From positions 1 to 53,028 of the forward strand of contig JBBSGP010000022.1 in assembly GCA_038253885.1 (NCBI GenBank): a stretch of 53,028 bases of DNA, read 5' to 3'. Numbering within the stretch: position 1 is the stretch's first letter; each line of letters starts with the position of its first letter. The position numbers were made by a program, and so were the translations under genes. Positions 36,463 to 45,995 of this stretch are shown one piece after another. The notes under the pieces were generated by a model that was given only the letters and a program-made list of their open reading frames with translations, searched no databases and was not told where the DNA came from. Origin of the DNA: JALZAQ01 sp038253885. Lineage in GTDB: Bacteria; Gemmatimonadota; Gemmatimonadetes; Gemmatimonadales; Gemmatimonadaceae.

Positions 36463-37404
36463 ATGCAGGCCGTGCTCGACCAGTTGGCGGCGCTCGGTCC
36501 CAAACCGATCGAGACGCTCACGGCGGCCGAGGCGCGAAAGCAGCCTACGCCCGCCCCCGCGGCGAAAGCCGTGATGGCGAAAGAGGGCAAGCCAACGAAG
36601 CCGGACGCGAGTGTGGTCACTGTCGACCGGACGATCCCCGGCGCAGCCGGGCCGATGCCCACTCGGATCTACACGCCCGCCGGCGCGACAGCGTCGCTAC
36701 CGGTCATCGTGTACTACCACGGTGGTGGATGGGTGATCGCCAACAAGGACGTGTACGATGGGGGCGCGCGTGCGTTGTCCAAGATGGCGAACGCCATCAT
36801 GGTGTCGATCGACTACCGGTTGGCTCCCGAGCACAAATTTCCGGCGGCGCACGAGGACGCGTTCGCGGCCTACCAGTGGGCGCTCAAGAACGCCGGCTCG
36901 ATCAAGGGCGATCCCACCAGGATCGCGCTCGCCGGCGAGAGCGCGGGCGGCAATCTCGCGCTCGCGACGGCGATGACGGCGCGCGATAAGGGACTCAAGC
37001 TTCCCGTGGCGGTGATCGCGGTGTATCCCGTCGCCGGAAGTGACACGACCACAGCTTCCTATGTCGAAAACGCGAACGCGAAGCCGCTCAACCGCGCGAT
37101 GATGGGCTGGTTCGTTCGCCAGGTGATCAGGAGTCCCGCCGACCTGAAAGACCCTCGGATCGATCTCGTGCACGCGAACCTGACGGGTCTCCCACCGGTG
37201 ACGATCGTTGCGGCGCAGATCGATCCGCTGCGGTCCGAAGGTGAGATGCTCGCGAAGCACCTCAAGGACGCGGGGGTCACGGTCGATCGCAAGCAGTACG
37301 ATGGCGCCGCGCACGAATTCTTCGGCATGGGAATGGTCGTCGACAAGGCCCGGGACGCCGAGCAATACGCGGCCGATGCGCTGACGAGGGCATTCGGCAA
37401 GTAG
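36463..37404 (+). CDS. Alpha/beta hydrolase, hormone-sensitive lipase family esterase
   Basis: A 313-residue esterase of bacterial family IV. The oxyanion motif is HGGGW in VYYHGGGWVIAN, the nucleophile Ser is in GESAGG, the acid Asp in AQIDPLRSEGE and the catalytic His in GAAHEFFGM. Start ATG 36463 opens directly into MQAVLDQLAALGPKP. In the same frame just upstream (36418-36462) is LQIRPALAAADAQ, which looks like the end of a signal peptide, but a TAG shortly before it blocks a longer start. The export signal may have been lost by a 5' rearrangement, leaving a cytoplasmic form. Substrate unknown: short-chain esters or lactones. Confidence 0.9.
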   Translation: MQAVLDQLAALGPKPIETLTAAEARKQPTPAPAAKAVMAKEGKPTKPDASVVTVDRTIPGAAGPMPTRIYTPAGATASLPVIVYYHGGGWVIANKDVYDGGARALSKMANAIMVSIDYRLAPEHKFPAAHEDAFAAYQWALKNAGSIKGDPTRIALAGESAGGNLALATAMTARDKGLKLPVAVIAVYPVAGSDTTTASYVENANAKPLNRAMMGWFVRQVIRSPADLKDPRIDLVHANLTGLPPVTIVAAQIDPLRSEGEMLAKHLKDAGVTVDRKQYDGAAHEFFGMGMVVDKARDAEQYAADALTRAFGK

Positions 37405-37506
37405 CCTCGAGGCCCGCTCTGTGGCGCCTACCGGACTCGCTTTCCGGTTGCGGCGCCGGTAAGGGAGGGTGCGCTCACCGTTTACCCAGGACGTGTAGCT
37501 CATCGC

Positions 37507-37538
37507 AAAGGGCCCAGCGCGAGATCGCCGGGCCCTTT
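37507..37538 (+). terminator. Intrinsic terminator after the esterase gene
   Basis: A perfect 9-bp stem AAAGGGCCC / GGGCCCTTT with a 14-nt loop, about 100 bp after the esterase stop. The flanking TTTGCTTTCGCC is only moderately T-rich. The hairpin and its place between two plus-strand genes fit a terminator. Confidence 0.7.
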
Positions 37539-37584
37539 GCTTTCGCCTCTCTCGAGTCCACCAGGACGGTCTCCCCCGTCCCTG

Positions 37585-37610
37585 GTCGCACGAACGATTG
37601 GTCGTGCGAC
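37585..37610 (+). other. Second perfect hairpin upstream of the Ig-repeat gene
   Basis: GTCGCACGA and TCGTGCGAC form a perfect 9-bp stem around an 8-nt loop (37594-37601). No T-run follows, so it is not a typical terminator. It lies 150 bp before the Ig-repeat lipoprotein start and could be a leader structure or a protein-binding dyad. The rest of 37405-37763 has no gene. Confidence 0.5.
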
Positions 37611-37763
37611 GGTCGATACTCCAGGTAGTCCGGTCGCGGGCGGTGCTATGAACCGCCACTATCGACCGGCCGCGCCACGGTTCACAATGTGCTCGCTGGG
37701 GTAACACGGGGTCGGACCTTGCCTCGTAACGCCTGCCGGGCCCTCACCGGTTTGCCAGAGCAT

Positions 37764-40328
37764 ATGCTTCGACGATTCCGCCGCCGCACCCTCCACACCC
37801 TGACGCTCGCGTGCACGATTCTGGGTGTCGCGTGCGGCGGCGACGGCCCAACCGGAAACGACATCGGACCCCCGGCGCGCCTCGACATCGTGTCGGGTGA
37901 CGATCAGACCGCCACAGCGGGGGCGGAGCTTCCGGCGGCGCTCGTCGTCAAGGTGCTGGACGCGAATGGCCGGCCGATCCCCAATCAAGTCGTCAACTTC
38001 GTCGTCACCCTCGGCGGCGGCAACGTCTTCGCCGGAGCCGCGAGCACGACCACTGCTGGCATCGCTCAGGAGCGGTGGACGCTCGGCACGGTCGCAGGCC
38101 CCCAAACGATCGAAGTCCGATCCGTAGACGGAGTGACGGGGCAGCCTCGGACCTGGTCCGTCTTCCGCGCCACCGCCACTCCGGGGGCCGCCCAGTCGGT
38201 TGTCGTCGTGGGCGGCGATGCTCAGTCGGGCGTGGCGGGCCAGCCACTCCCCGACTCGCTCGCCGTCAAGGTGGTCGATCAGTACGGCAATGGCGTGGCC
38301 AACGTGTCCGTCGCCTGGAGCGCGAAGTCGGGCAGCGGGAGCATCAGTCCCGCAACGTCCACCTCCAGCAGTTCAGGCGTTGCCAGGGCACGCTGGACGC
38401 TGGCGGCGACAGCCGGGGTGGATAGCGCGACCGCAACCGCTGCCGGGATTGCCGCTGCCGCGAGCTTTCAGGCGACAGGAACGACCGGGGCTCCCTCGGC
38501 GGTCATGCTCGTTGCCGGGGACAACCAGACGGCAACAGTCACCAGCGTCCTTCCGACGCGACTCACCGCCCGGGTGACGGATTCGAACGGAAACCCCGCG
38601 GTCGGAGTGCCGGTGACGTGGACAGCCAGTGGCTCTGGCGGCTCGCTCTCGAGCGCGGCCGCGAGCACCGATGCCGGTGGCATGGCATCAGCCACCTGGA
38701 CGCTCGGGCAGCGCGCCGGCCCCGCAACCGTGACGGCCACGTTCGGCGCTGCCGGCAGCGTCATCTTCCGCGCGACGGCGTCGGCCGGTCCAGCGGTGTC
38801 GGTGACGAAAGTCAGCGGGGATGGCCAATCCGGCCCTGTGGCCACCGCGCTGCCCCAACCGCTGGTGGTGCGTGTCGTCGACGCGTACGGCAATGGGAGA
38901 ACGGGGGAGACGGTCACGTGGATTGCCTGGTCCCCCGCCCAAGCCAATCCGGTGACGGCGATATCGGACGCGAACGGACTGGCGCGGACGACTTACACGC
39001 TCTCGCCGACGGCCGGTGTGCAGTCCGTGGAGGCGAGAATATCAAACGATACGACGGTCGTTTTCTCGGTGACTGGCCTGCCCGGCACCAACATCGCGCT
39101 CACTCGCGTGAATGATCTCGACGTCACTCTTGTCGATTCGGTGGTGAAGGTCGGGGTCGTGGTGCGGGATGCGCTGGGCAATGCAGTGCCCAATCTGCCG
39201 GTGAGCTGGGCCGTCACGAGTGGTGGAGGCTCAGTCATCACAGCGAGCACCACGACGGATACGGGCGGCACGGCTATGACATCGTGGCGGGTGGGAACCG
39301 TTGCCGGCACGAATGGGCTCACCGCGACGGTAGGTTCCCTGTCCACCGCCTTCACGGCGACCGGTTTACCGGGGCCCGCCGTGAGACTCACGGTCGAGAG
39401 CGGGGACGGCCAGACGGGCTCGGCGGGCCAACCGCTGTCGAGCGACCTGGTCGTGCGCGCGTGGGATCGCTTCGGGAACGCCGTCCCGTACGCACTCGTC
39501 ACCTGGTCCATCATGTCGGGCGGTGGAAGGACGCCCGTATCGAGTATGGCGGGGCCGGACGGGCGAGCATCGGTGCGCTGGACCCTGGGGTCGGGATCGG
39601 GAGCGAACACTCTGCAGGCGGGTCTCCCCGCTCTCCCGAGCGCCGCTCCCGTGCCGTTCAGCGCAGTGGCTGCGACCGGCTCCGCGCTTCCGATGCAGAT
39701 CGTCCTGGTGTCGGGACTGGGCCAGAGCGTGGCGGGGTGCGGGAGTGTCTGTTCTGGTTTCTCGAGCTATCCCCTCCTCGAGGATTCGCTGGTAGTGCGT
39801 GTGACCGATGCGGCTGGTAATCCGCTGTCCGGTGTTACAGTGACGTGGGACGCTCCCTACGTATACTCCCAGGGAACGGCAGGTCTCACCTCCCAGACGG
39901 ACGTCTCAGGGCGCTCGGCCGTCAAGGCGAAGGTCGAAAACGACCTCTACGGAATTTACGGGGTCCGGGCGAGCGTCGCCGGCGGGTCGTCGGTGACCTT
40001 CACGTACCTGGCCCGTGGAAGCGGGGCCGGTGCATTCGTGCTATCGATCACCGGAGGCGGCCAGACCGGTCGCACCGGCGCCGAGCTCCCGCAGCCACTC
40101 GTGGCGACGTGTCAGGGACGCGGCGGAACGCCGCTTCCAGCGAGCAGCTGTCGCTTCACCACCTACCTGAACGGTCCAACCTATGGCTCGGTACGGCGCG
40201 TGCCCGTGGCGTATCCTCCGGGTCAGACGGCTGTCTACTGGACCCTCGGACCACAGATCGGCGGACAGACGGTCTGGGTGATCACCGGCGCCGGGTTTAG
40301 CTCCACGACCGCGACGGCGACACCCTGA
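37764..40328 (+). CDS. Ig-like repeat lipoprotein
   Basis: An 854-residue surface lipoprotein. ATG 37764 gives MLRRFRRRTLHTLTLACTIL and a lipobox LGVAC with Cys24; the longer frame from 37689 is not needed. The mature part is about eight tandem beta-sandwich repeats of roughly 95-105 residues. Each has a G(D/G)xQ(T/S)G or GDDQTATAGAELP type start, a VxVxDxxGNxVxxxxVxW core and an end like ARxTWTLGxxAGxxTVxA. This is the BIg1/invasin-like fold seen in adhesins and surface polymers. The repeats have diverged, and the last two are Cys-containing. It probably serves adhesion or cell-surface architecture. It converges tail to tail with the fucosidase gene, leaving 7 bp. Confidence 0.85.
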   Translation: MLRRFRRRTLHTLTLACTILGVACGGDGPTGNDIGPPARLDIVSGDDQTATAGAELPAALVVKVLDANGRPIPNQVVNFVVTLGGGNVFAGAASTTTAGIAQERWTLGTVAGPQTIEVRSVDGVTGQPRTWSVFRATATPGAAQSVVVVGGDAQSGVAGQPLPDSLAVKVVDQYGNGVANVSVAWSAKSGSGSISPATSTSSSSGVARARWTLAATAGVDSATATAAGIAAAASFQATGTTGAPSAVMLVAGDNQTATVTSVLPTRLTARVTDSNGNPAVGVPVTWTASGSGGSLSSAAASTDAGGMASATWTLGQRAGPATVTATFGAAGSVIFRATASAGPAVSVTKVSGDGQSGPVATALPQPLVVRVVDAYGNGRTGETVTWIAWSPAQANPVTAISDANGLARTTYTLSPTAGVQSVEARISNDTTVVFSVTGLPGTNIALTRVNDLDVTLVDSVVKVGVVVRDALGNAVPNLPVSWAVTSGGGSVITASTTTDTGGTAMTSWRVGTVAGTNGLTATVGSLSTAFTATGLPGPAVRLTVESGDGQTGSAGQPLSSDLVVRAWDRFGNAVPYALVTWSIMSGGGRTPVSSMAGPDGRASVRWTLGSGSGANTLQAGLPALPSAAPVPFSAVAATGSALPMQIVLVSGLGQSVAGCGSVCSGFSSYPLLEDSLVVRVTDAAGNPLSGVTVTWDAPYVYSQGTAGLTSQTDVSGRSAVKAKVENDLYGIYGVRASVAGGSSVTFTYLARGSGAGAFVLSITGGGQTGRTGAELPQPLVATCQGRGGTPLPASSCRFTTYLNGPTYGSVRRVPVAYPPGQTAVYWTLGPQIGGQTVWVITGAGFSSTTATATP

Positions 40329-40335
40329 TGTGCGC

Positions 40336-41703
40336 TCATGCGCCGGCGTACATCGTGATGCCGACGCGCTCGGGAGTCGCCACCGCGTCTTCCACCACCA
40401 CCCTTACGCGTCGCACGACCGTCGGCTCACAGCGGTCCAGCCGCGCGTAGCCGACCGTCGTCCCGCCGGACAGGGTGCGCCACCCAGTCTCCGTTGCTCC
40501 GCGGAGGGAGTAGCGGGAGACCCGCTGTCCGCAGGCGATGTTCTCCTCGAGCCGGACGGCCGCTATTGTCGCCGACTCGCCCAACTCCACATCGAGCTCG
40601 GCGCTCCGGGCACCCGCGACGCGCCACGTCGAGCGCACACCCGAGGTGAGGTTCTCGAAGAGCGAGTCCAACCGGCGGCGAAATCCCGCGAGCCTGGCGA
40701 CGTCCGTCTCGTGCAGCACCCCGTCACGCGTCGGCGGCACGTTCAGCAGCAGCTTCGCGTTGCGGCCCACCGAGGTGAAGTACAGCTCGACGAGCTCGTC
40801 CACGGTGCGGACCCGAGCGTCCTCGGCGGGATGATGGAACCACACCGGCCGTATCGATGTGTCGACTTCCGCCGGACGCCACGCGGTGCCACCAGGATCG
40901 CCATGTTGCAGCTGTTCGATGACTCCGGCGCCGCTCGCACCAGGCTCCGTCACCACACCCGGATTCACGGTGGACCAATTGGGCTCTCCGGCCAGTCCCT
41001 TCTCGTTTCCGCACCAGCGGACATCCGGACCGGCGTCGGAGAAGATCACCGCGTCCGGCTGCAGGCGACGCACAAGGCCGAAGACGCGCGGCCAGTCGTA
41101 GATCTGACGCTTGCCATTCGGCCCCTCACCATTAGCACCGTCGAACCAGACCTCGCCGATGCGGCCGTAGCGCGTCAGGAGCTCGGTGAGCTGGTCGCAA
41201 TACAGATCGTTGTAGAGCGACGAGTTGCCGTAAGCGGGATTGTTGCGATCCCACGGCGATAGGTAGAGTCCCGGGTGCAACCCCTCGGCGCGGCACGCAT
41301 CCACGAGATCCCGTACGACGTCGCCCTGACCTGACCGCCACGGACTCCGCGCGATGGAATGGGTCGTCGTGCTGCTCGGCCAGAGGCAGAAGCCGTCGTG
41401 ATGCTTGGCCGTGAGGATCATCGAGCGGAAGCCGGCTTCGCGAGCCATCCGCGCCCACTGGCGGGCGTCGAGTCGAGCAGGAGCAAAGATCGCGGGGTCC
41501 TCGCGTCCATCTCCCCACTCCCGATCGGTGAAGGTGTTGACGCCGAAGTGCAGGAACATCGCGAGCTCATCGCGCTGCCACGCGAGCTGGGCCGCCGACG
41601 GGCGCGGACGAGACTCGGCGCGTGGCAAGGACGCGAGGCGAGGCGACATGCAGCCGGCCACGAGCGACGCGGTGCTGGCGTGGAGAAACGAGCGGCGGTT
41701 CAC
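40336..41703 (-). CDS. GH29 alpha-L-fucosidase, lipoprotein
   Basis: A 455-residue glycoside hydrolase starting at GTG 41703 (MNRRSFLHASTASLVAGC). The N-terminus combines a twin-Arg-like RRSF start with a lipobox ending at Cys18, so it is exported and lipid-anchored. The GH29 barrel spans about 40-335 with KHHDGFCLW (substrate binding), the nucleophile Asp in EVWFDGANGEG, and LLLNVPPTRDG near its end. A C-terminal F5/8-type carbohydrate-binding-like region covers about 345-455. It would release L-fucose from glycans outside the cytoplasm. It is 15 bp downstream of glgA and seems to share its transcript, an odd pairing with storage-glycogen genes. Confidence 0.92.
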   Translation of the reverse strand: MNRRSFLHASTASLVAGCMSPRLASLPRAESRPRPSAAQLAWQRDELAMFLHFGVNTFTDREWGDGREDPAIFAPARLDARQWARMAREAGFRSMILTAKHHDGFCLWPSSTTTHSIARSPWRSGQGDVVRDLVDACRAEGLHPGLYLSPWDRNNPAYGNSSLYNDLYCDQLTELLTRYGRIGEVWFDGANGEGPNGKRQIYDWPRVFGLVRRLQPDAVIFSDAGPDVRWCGNEKGLAGEPNWSTVNPGVVTEPGASGAGVIEQLQHGDPGGTAWRPAEVDTSIRPVWFHHPAEDARVRTVDELVELYFTSVGRNAKLLLNVPPTRDGVLHETDVARLAGFRRRLDSLFENLTSGVRSTWRVAGARSAELDVELGESATIAAVRLEENIACGQRVSRYSLRGATETGWRTLSGGTTVGYARLDRCEPTVVRRVRVVVEDAVATPERVGITMYAGA

Positions 41704-41718
41704 GGCTTCGGGTCCCGC

Positions 41719-42957
41719 TCACCGCCTTGCATCGAGAAGCTCCCGGTAGAACGCGAGCGTGAGCTCGGCGATGTGATGCCAGCTGAAGTGGGCGAGCACG
41801 CGCGCTCGCGCTGCCCTCCCCATCGCCGCGCGCCGCTCCGGCGCATCGATCAGCTCGTTGATCGCGCCGGCGAGCGCACCGGAGAACTCGCTCGGATCGC
41901 GCGGCTCCGCCGATCCCGTGCCCTCGGCGGCGAGCGGAACGAGCAGTCCCGTCTCGCCCGCCACGATGATCTCGGGGATCCCACCGACCGCCGAAGCCAC
42001 CACCGGCGTCTCGCAGGCCATGGCTTCCAGATTGATGATCCCGAACGGCTCGTAGACCGACGGACAGACGAAGACAGCGGCGTGAGTGTACAGGGAGATG
42101 AGGTCCTCCCTCGGCAGCATCTCCCGAATCCAGATGACCTCTACCTTCGCCGTGCGCTTCGCCTCGTCCACCGCGGCGGCCATCTCGGCCGCGATCGCAG
42201 GTGTGTCCGGAGCCCCCGCGCAGAGGACGAGCTGTGCGCCGGGCCGCAGCGCCGGGATGGCGCGGACAAGATGAAGTATCCCCTTCTGTCTCGTGATCCG
42301 GCCGACGAACAGCACGATCGGGCTGTCGGGGCTTACGCCGAGCCGGCGCAGCGCCGACAGGTCGGGACGGGGTCGGAACTCGTCGGGATCGATCCCATTG
42401 TGGATCACGCGCACGCGCTCCGGCGGAACGCCGTACAGCGACTGCACGTCCTCCTTCATGGCACCGGACACCGCGATGATGCCGTCGGCGTTCTCGTATG
42501 CCGTCCGCTCGATCCACCCGGTCGCCGCGTAGGCGGTCCCGAGCTGTTCGACTTTCCACGGGCGGTGCGGCTCGAGGGAGTGCGTCGTCAGGACGAGAGG
42601 CGCCCCGGTGAGCGGCCTGGCGAGACAGCCAGCAAGGTGGGAGTACCAGGTGTGGCAGTGGACGATGTCCGGCGTCTCCACTGCGCCCAGCATCGCGAGG
42701 TTGCGCGCGAGAGCATCGACCAGCCTGGAATGCCGGGGATCCTGCGTCGGAACGCCAATCGCCCCCCCCCCCAGGCCGGTCACGCCGTGAACCCGAAGGT
42801 TGCCGCGCGTCTCGCTCTGCTCCCCGAAGCAGAAAACGTCCACCCGGTGGGCGCCGCCGTCGGCTAGGGCCAGCTGGCGCGACAGATACTCTACGTGGAC
42901 GCCGGCACCGCCGTAAACGTTCGGCGGATACTCGTTCGTGAACAGAGCGATGCGCAT
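41719..42957 (-). CDS. glgA: Glycogen synthase (GT4-type, actinobacterial-like)
   Basis: A 412-residue glycosyltransferase of the GT-B fold, reading MRIALFTNEYPPNVYGGAGV, then HVEYLSRQLA. The C-terminal nucleotide-sugar site shows VLFVGRITRQKGILHLVRAI and the E-x7-E signature region EPFGIINLEAMACETPVVAS. It fits the 'glycogen synthase, Corynebacterium/actinobacterial type' (about 390-410 residues), which uses ADP-glucose or makes maltose-1-phosphate (GlgM activity). Gene pairing with glgC supports ADP-glucose. It is 29 bp after the glgC stop and 15 bp before the fucosidase. Cytoplasmic. Confidence 0.92.
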   Translation of the reverse strand: MRIALFTNEYPPNVYGGAGVHVEYLSRQLALADGGAHRVDVFCFGEQSETRGNLRVHGVTGLGGGAIGVPTQDPRHSRLVDALARNLAMLGAVETPDIVHCHTWYSHLAGCLARPLTGAPLVLTTHSLEPHRPWKVEQLGTAYAATGWIERTAYENADGIIAVSGAMKEDVQSLYGVPPERVRVIHNGIDPDEFRPRPDLSALRRLGVSPDSPIVLFVGRITRQKGILHLVRAIPALRPGAQLVLCAGAPDTPAIAAEMAAAVDEAKRTAKVEVIWIREMLPREDLISLYTHAAVFVCPSVYEPFGIINLEAMACETPVVASAVGGIPEIIVAGETGLLVPLAAEGTGSAEPRDPSEFSGALAGAINELIDAPERRAAMGRAARARVLAHFSWHHIAELTLAFYRELLDARR

Positions 42958-42986
42958 GGCGTCGCGACGTCGCGTTGTCCCGGCCG

Positions 42987-44255
42987 TCAGATGATCGTGC
43001 CGTCGGAGATCACGGCATTCTTGACGATGACGATGATCCCGTCACGGATGTAGAAGCCCGGGCCTTCCCCTTCCTGTACTCCCGCGTGGTTGACGATGAC
43101 GCAGCCGTTTCCCACCGAGGCGTTCTTGTCCACGATGGCATTCTCGATCCGCGTACCCTCGCCGACGCCCGGAAAGGCAGGGCCCTGGACGCGGCTGCGG
43201 GCTTCCGAATCCTCCCAGCGGAAATAATCGGCCCCCATCAAGACCGATCGGTGGATCCACGTTCCGCGATCGATGAAGGTGCGGATTCCGACGACGGAAT
43301 TCGAGATCTCGCTCTCCACGATCACGCTGCCTTCGCCGACCAGTGTGTTCTCCATGCGCGACCGGCTGATCTTCGCCGGCGGCAGCATCCACGCATCGGT
43401 GTACAGCGGCATCTTGGCGTCGTAGAGGTTGAACGCCGGGTGCGGCTGCGCGAGCATGATGTTGGTCTCGAAGAACGACCGCACCGTTCCGATGTCGTTC
43501 CAGTATTCCTTGAACGGATAGGCGATGACGCGTCGCTCGTGAATGGCGACGGGAATGATCGCCTTGCCGAAATCGTGATCGTTCGGGCGAGCATCGAGGG
43601 CGTCGTAGAGAACGGCGGCCTCGAAGATGTAGATGCCCATCGACGCGAGATAGATCCGGCCGGCCGCCTCCAGGTCCGCCGATACGGCGCTTTCCTTTCC
43701 CGCCAGATCATCTCGGCGCGGTTTCTCGTAGAACTCCGTGATCCGCTGCTGCGCATCGGTCTTGAGGATGCCGAAGCTCGGAGCCTCATCGGCCCGCACG
43801 GGCGTGGCCGCGATGGTGATGTCCGCGCCGAGCCGCCGGTGGTGCTCGAGCATCACGCGGTAGTCCATCGAGTAGAGTTGGTCACCCGAGAGGATGATGA
43901 CCTGGTCGTGTGGGTAACTCTGGATGTGCGGGATCGACTGCCGGACGGCGTCCGCGGTGCCCTGGAACCACTTCTCGGAGGCCGGCGTCTGCTGTGCGGC
44001 CAGGACGGTCACGAAGCCACCGCTGAAGCGGTCGAAGACGTAGGAATGAGAGATGTGGTTGTTGAGACTGGCCGAATTGAATTGGGTGACCACGAAAACC
44101 CGATCCAGCCCCGAGTTGATGCAGTTGGAGAGAGGCACGTCCACGAGGCGGTACTTTCCCGCGAGTGGTACGGCGGGTTTGGCCCGGTCGCGCGTCAGCG
44201 GGAAGAGACGCGTGCCGGCACCGCCGCCGAGAATGACCGCGACCACCTGGTTCAT
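42987..44255 (-). CDS. glgC: Glucose-1-phosphate adenylyltransferase
   Basis: A 422-residue enzyme making ADP-glucose from ATP and glucose-1-phosphate, the committed step of glycogen synthesis. ATG 44255 gives MNQVVAVILGGGAGTRLFPL; the longer frame to 44420 has no support. Visible family motifs are GGGAGTRL, AVPLAGKYRLVDVPLSNCIN, WFQGTADAVRQ, ILSGDQLYSMDY, SFGILKTD and YWNDIGTVRSFFE. The C-terminal left-handed beta-helix carries the allosteric region (ENTLVGEGSVIVESEISNSV, then VGIRTFIDRG). It lies at the head of the glgC-glgA-fucosidase run. Confidence 0.96.
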   Translation of the reverse strand: MNQVVAVILGGGAGTRLFPLTRDRAKPAVPLAGKYRLVDVPLSNCINSGLDRVFVVTQFNSASLNNHISHSYVFDRFSGGFVTVLAAQQTPASEKWFQGTADAVRQSIPHIQSYPHDQVIILSGDQLYSMDYRVMLEHHRRLGADITIAATPVRADEAPSFGILKTDAQQRITEFYEKPRRDDLAGKESAVSADLEAAGRIYLASMGIYIFEAAVLYDALDARPNDHDFGKAIIPVAIHERRVIAYPFKEYWNDIGTVRSFFETNIMLAQPHPAFNLYDAKMPLYTDAWMLPPAKISRSRMENTLVGEGSVIVESEISNSVVGIRTFIDRGTWIHRSVLMGADYFRWEDSEARSRVQGPAFPGVGEGTRIENAIVDKNASVGNGCVIVNHAGVQEGEGPGFYIRDGIIVIVKNAVISDGTII

Positions 44256-44468
44256 CGAAGGGGTGACGAGGGTGAGTCGGCGCGCGCGCGCAGCGCCGCA
44301 GAATGCGGCTGACGCGCTCGAACGTAGCAGACGGAAGGTGGGCGGTCTACGCCCGCGCGCGCGGAGGCGAGCTAGGCCAACCCCGTCGCTCTGTCCGTAG
44401 GTCCTGGAGCGGAGCTGCACGAATGGCTCGAAAATGGGTGGCGCAACCGCACCTGGCGTTCTGCCGCG

Positions 44469-45281
44469 CTAGGATCCGTCCCCGGCAGCAGGAGCCCGAC
44501 CACCGCCGTCTCCAGCGTCCGCGAGCGGCAGCGTTACGGTGAAGGTCGAGCCGACGCCAACCGCGCTCTTCACCGTGAGGTCGCCCCTCATCGCACGTGA
44601 CATGTCGCGGCTGATGGCCAGCCCAAGGCCCGTTCCTTCGGTGGTGCGCGTCAGGCTATGGTCCATCCGCACGAACGGATCGAAGATCGCGTCGAGCCGG
44701 TCAGCAGGGATGCCGATACCGGTATCGGCGACTCGAATCTTGGCGGAGCCGGCCTCGGTCTCACAAAAGACGCTGACCTCCCCCCTCCGCGGTGTGAACT
44801 TGACGGCGTTCGATAGCAGGTTCAGCACGATCTGCTGCAACCTTTCGGGGTCAGCGCGCGCGCGGATCGTCGCGGGGCAGTCACAGCTGAACGCGAGCCC
44901 CGCGGAGGCGAATTGGGCGCCAAACATATCCCGGACATAGGCGAGGGTGACGACCAAGTCCACAGGCTCGAGCGAATACTGAAGGCGTCCCGCCTCGACC
45001 TGCGCAAACTGCAGGACGTTGTTGATCACCGCCAGCAGATGTTGCTCGCTCTGCTGGATTCGTCGCACTTAGTCCTGCTGCTTCTCACCCAGCTCGCCGT
45101 GGATGCCCATCGCCAGGAGCTCGGCAAAGCCAGCAATGGAGTTGAGAGGGGTTCTCAGCTCGTGGCTCATGTTCGCCAGGAACTCTCCTTTGCTTTGATT
45201 GGCCGTTTCGGCCGCCTTCTGTGCCGCCTCGCGCGTCGAGGGGAGCGCGTCCTGGGGAGCGCGGGCGCTGGTGGCGGACAT
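44469..45281 (-). pseudogene. Histidine kinase split by one in-frame TAA
   Basis: From ATG 45281 (MSATSARAPQDALPSTREAA) the frame gives HisKA with MSHELRTPLNSIAGFAELLA and stops at TAA 45069-45071, right after GEKQQD. The same frame then continues without a shift as RRIQQSEQHLLAVINNVLQF, followed by a full HATPase (NLLSNAVKF, DTGIGIP, EGTGLGLAI), to TAG 44469. Relatives have Tyr, Leu or Val at the stop position, so one substitution (for example TAC to TAA) explains it. A GTG just after the stop (45068) could restart translation and yield a separate ATPase-domain protein. As one gene it would be 270 residues, without a sensor domain. Confidence 0.85.
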
Positions 45282-45381
45282 GCGACCTCCCGGGCTGGGC
45301 GTCGCCGGAAGCGCCTTGAAGCGTTCGATCCGGCGGCGGCCGGTGAGTCCATCCGCAGCTCGGACAACTCTGTACAACTCT

Positions 45382-45995
45382 GTACTAGATCATACCGGTT
45401 TTAACCGCAGGGTGTCAAGTTCAGGATATTGTCGCGCAACAGGTTAGACCACGCTAACGCGGGTTCGTGCGACCATGGCGTGGCAAGGCATCAGAGCGCT
45501 TCGCCCACGTTGCTCGGCCTCGCCTGTCGTGTCGCGATCGCCGGGCTCAGACATGATGATCGGAATTGCGTTGTCCGGCCGCGCTGTCTCACACCGCCAG
45601 ATGGCCCAGTCATGAGTGCGGGCGATTGATGGAAAAAGGAAGTGGGTATCTTCGGTAATGAATCACGATGCCAAGCCGGCGAACGTCGCTCCGGGGATCG
45701 GACATCTCCTCGGCGGAAGCGACACCAGCCCGACTGATTCTGAGCAGAGCAGCACTGCGCATCCGCCGCCGAAAAACCAAGCACCGAAGGTTTCTTGCTG
45801 GGTCGTGGAGTGCGCGCTACGGGGATCGCGCACCGCCTACCGTTGTGGTGACGCGACACGCGAGCATCTCTTTTGAGCGCAAGCCGATGTGCAGACACTT
45901 CAGCACGCGTCATCGCGTGGCGAGATCTTTGCTTACACACTCCGCACTTGGGCTCATCATCGCGATGCGTTCCCCGAATTCCCTCAGGAGGCCCC
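45382..45995. other. 614-bp intergenic region, no confident gene
   Basis: A divergent promoter region between the split histidine kinase (minus) and a small lipoprotein (plus). At its left edge, 45364-45383, the 10-mer ACAACTCTGT occurs twice in tandem, followed at 45397-45403 by a GGTTTTAACC dyad. A 72-codon frame at 45658-45876 (MNHDAKPANVAPGIGHLLGG) has no convincing ribosome-binding site or family and is not called. No RNA structure or repeat stands out in the remainder. Confidence 0.4.

Noticed and set aside
37764..40328. CRISPR-like or DNA tandem repeat
   Set aside because: The periodicity is that of Ig-like protein domains with diverged DNA; there are no short identical repeats with spacers.
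41359..44312. Two long plus-strand frames (502 and 445 codons)
   Set aside because: Antisense to glgA and glgC.
45658..45876. 72-codon small gene (MNHDAKPANV)
   Set aside because: No clear ribosome-binding site and no recognisable family, in a region that looks regulatory.
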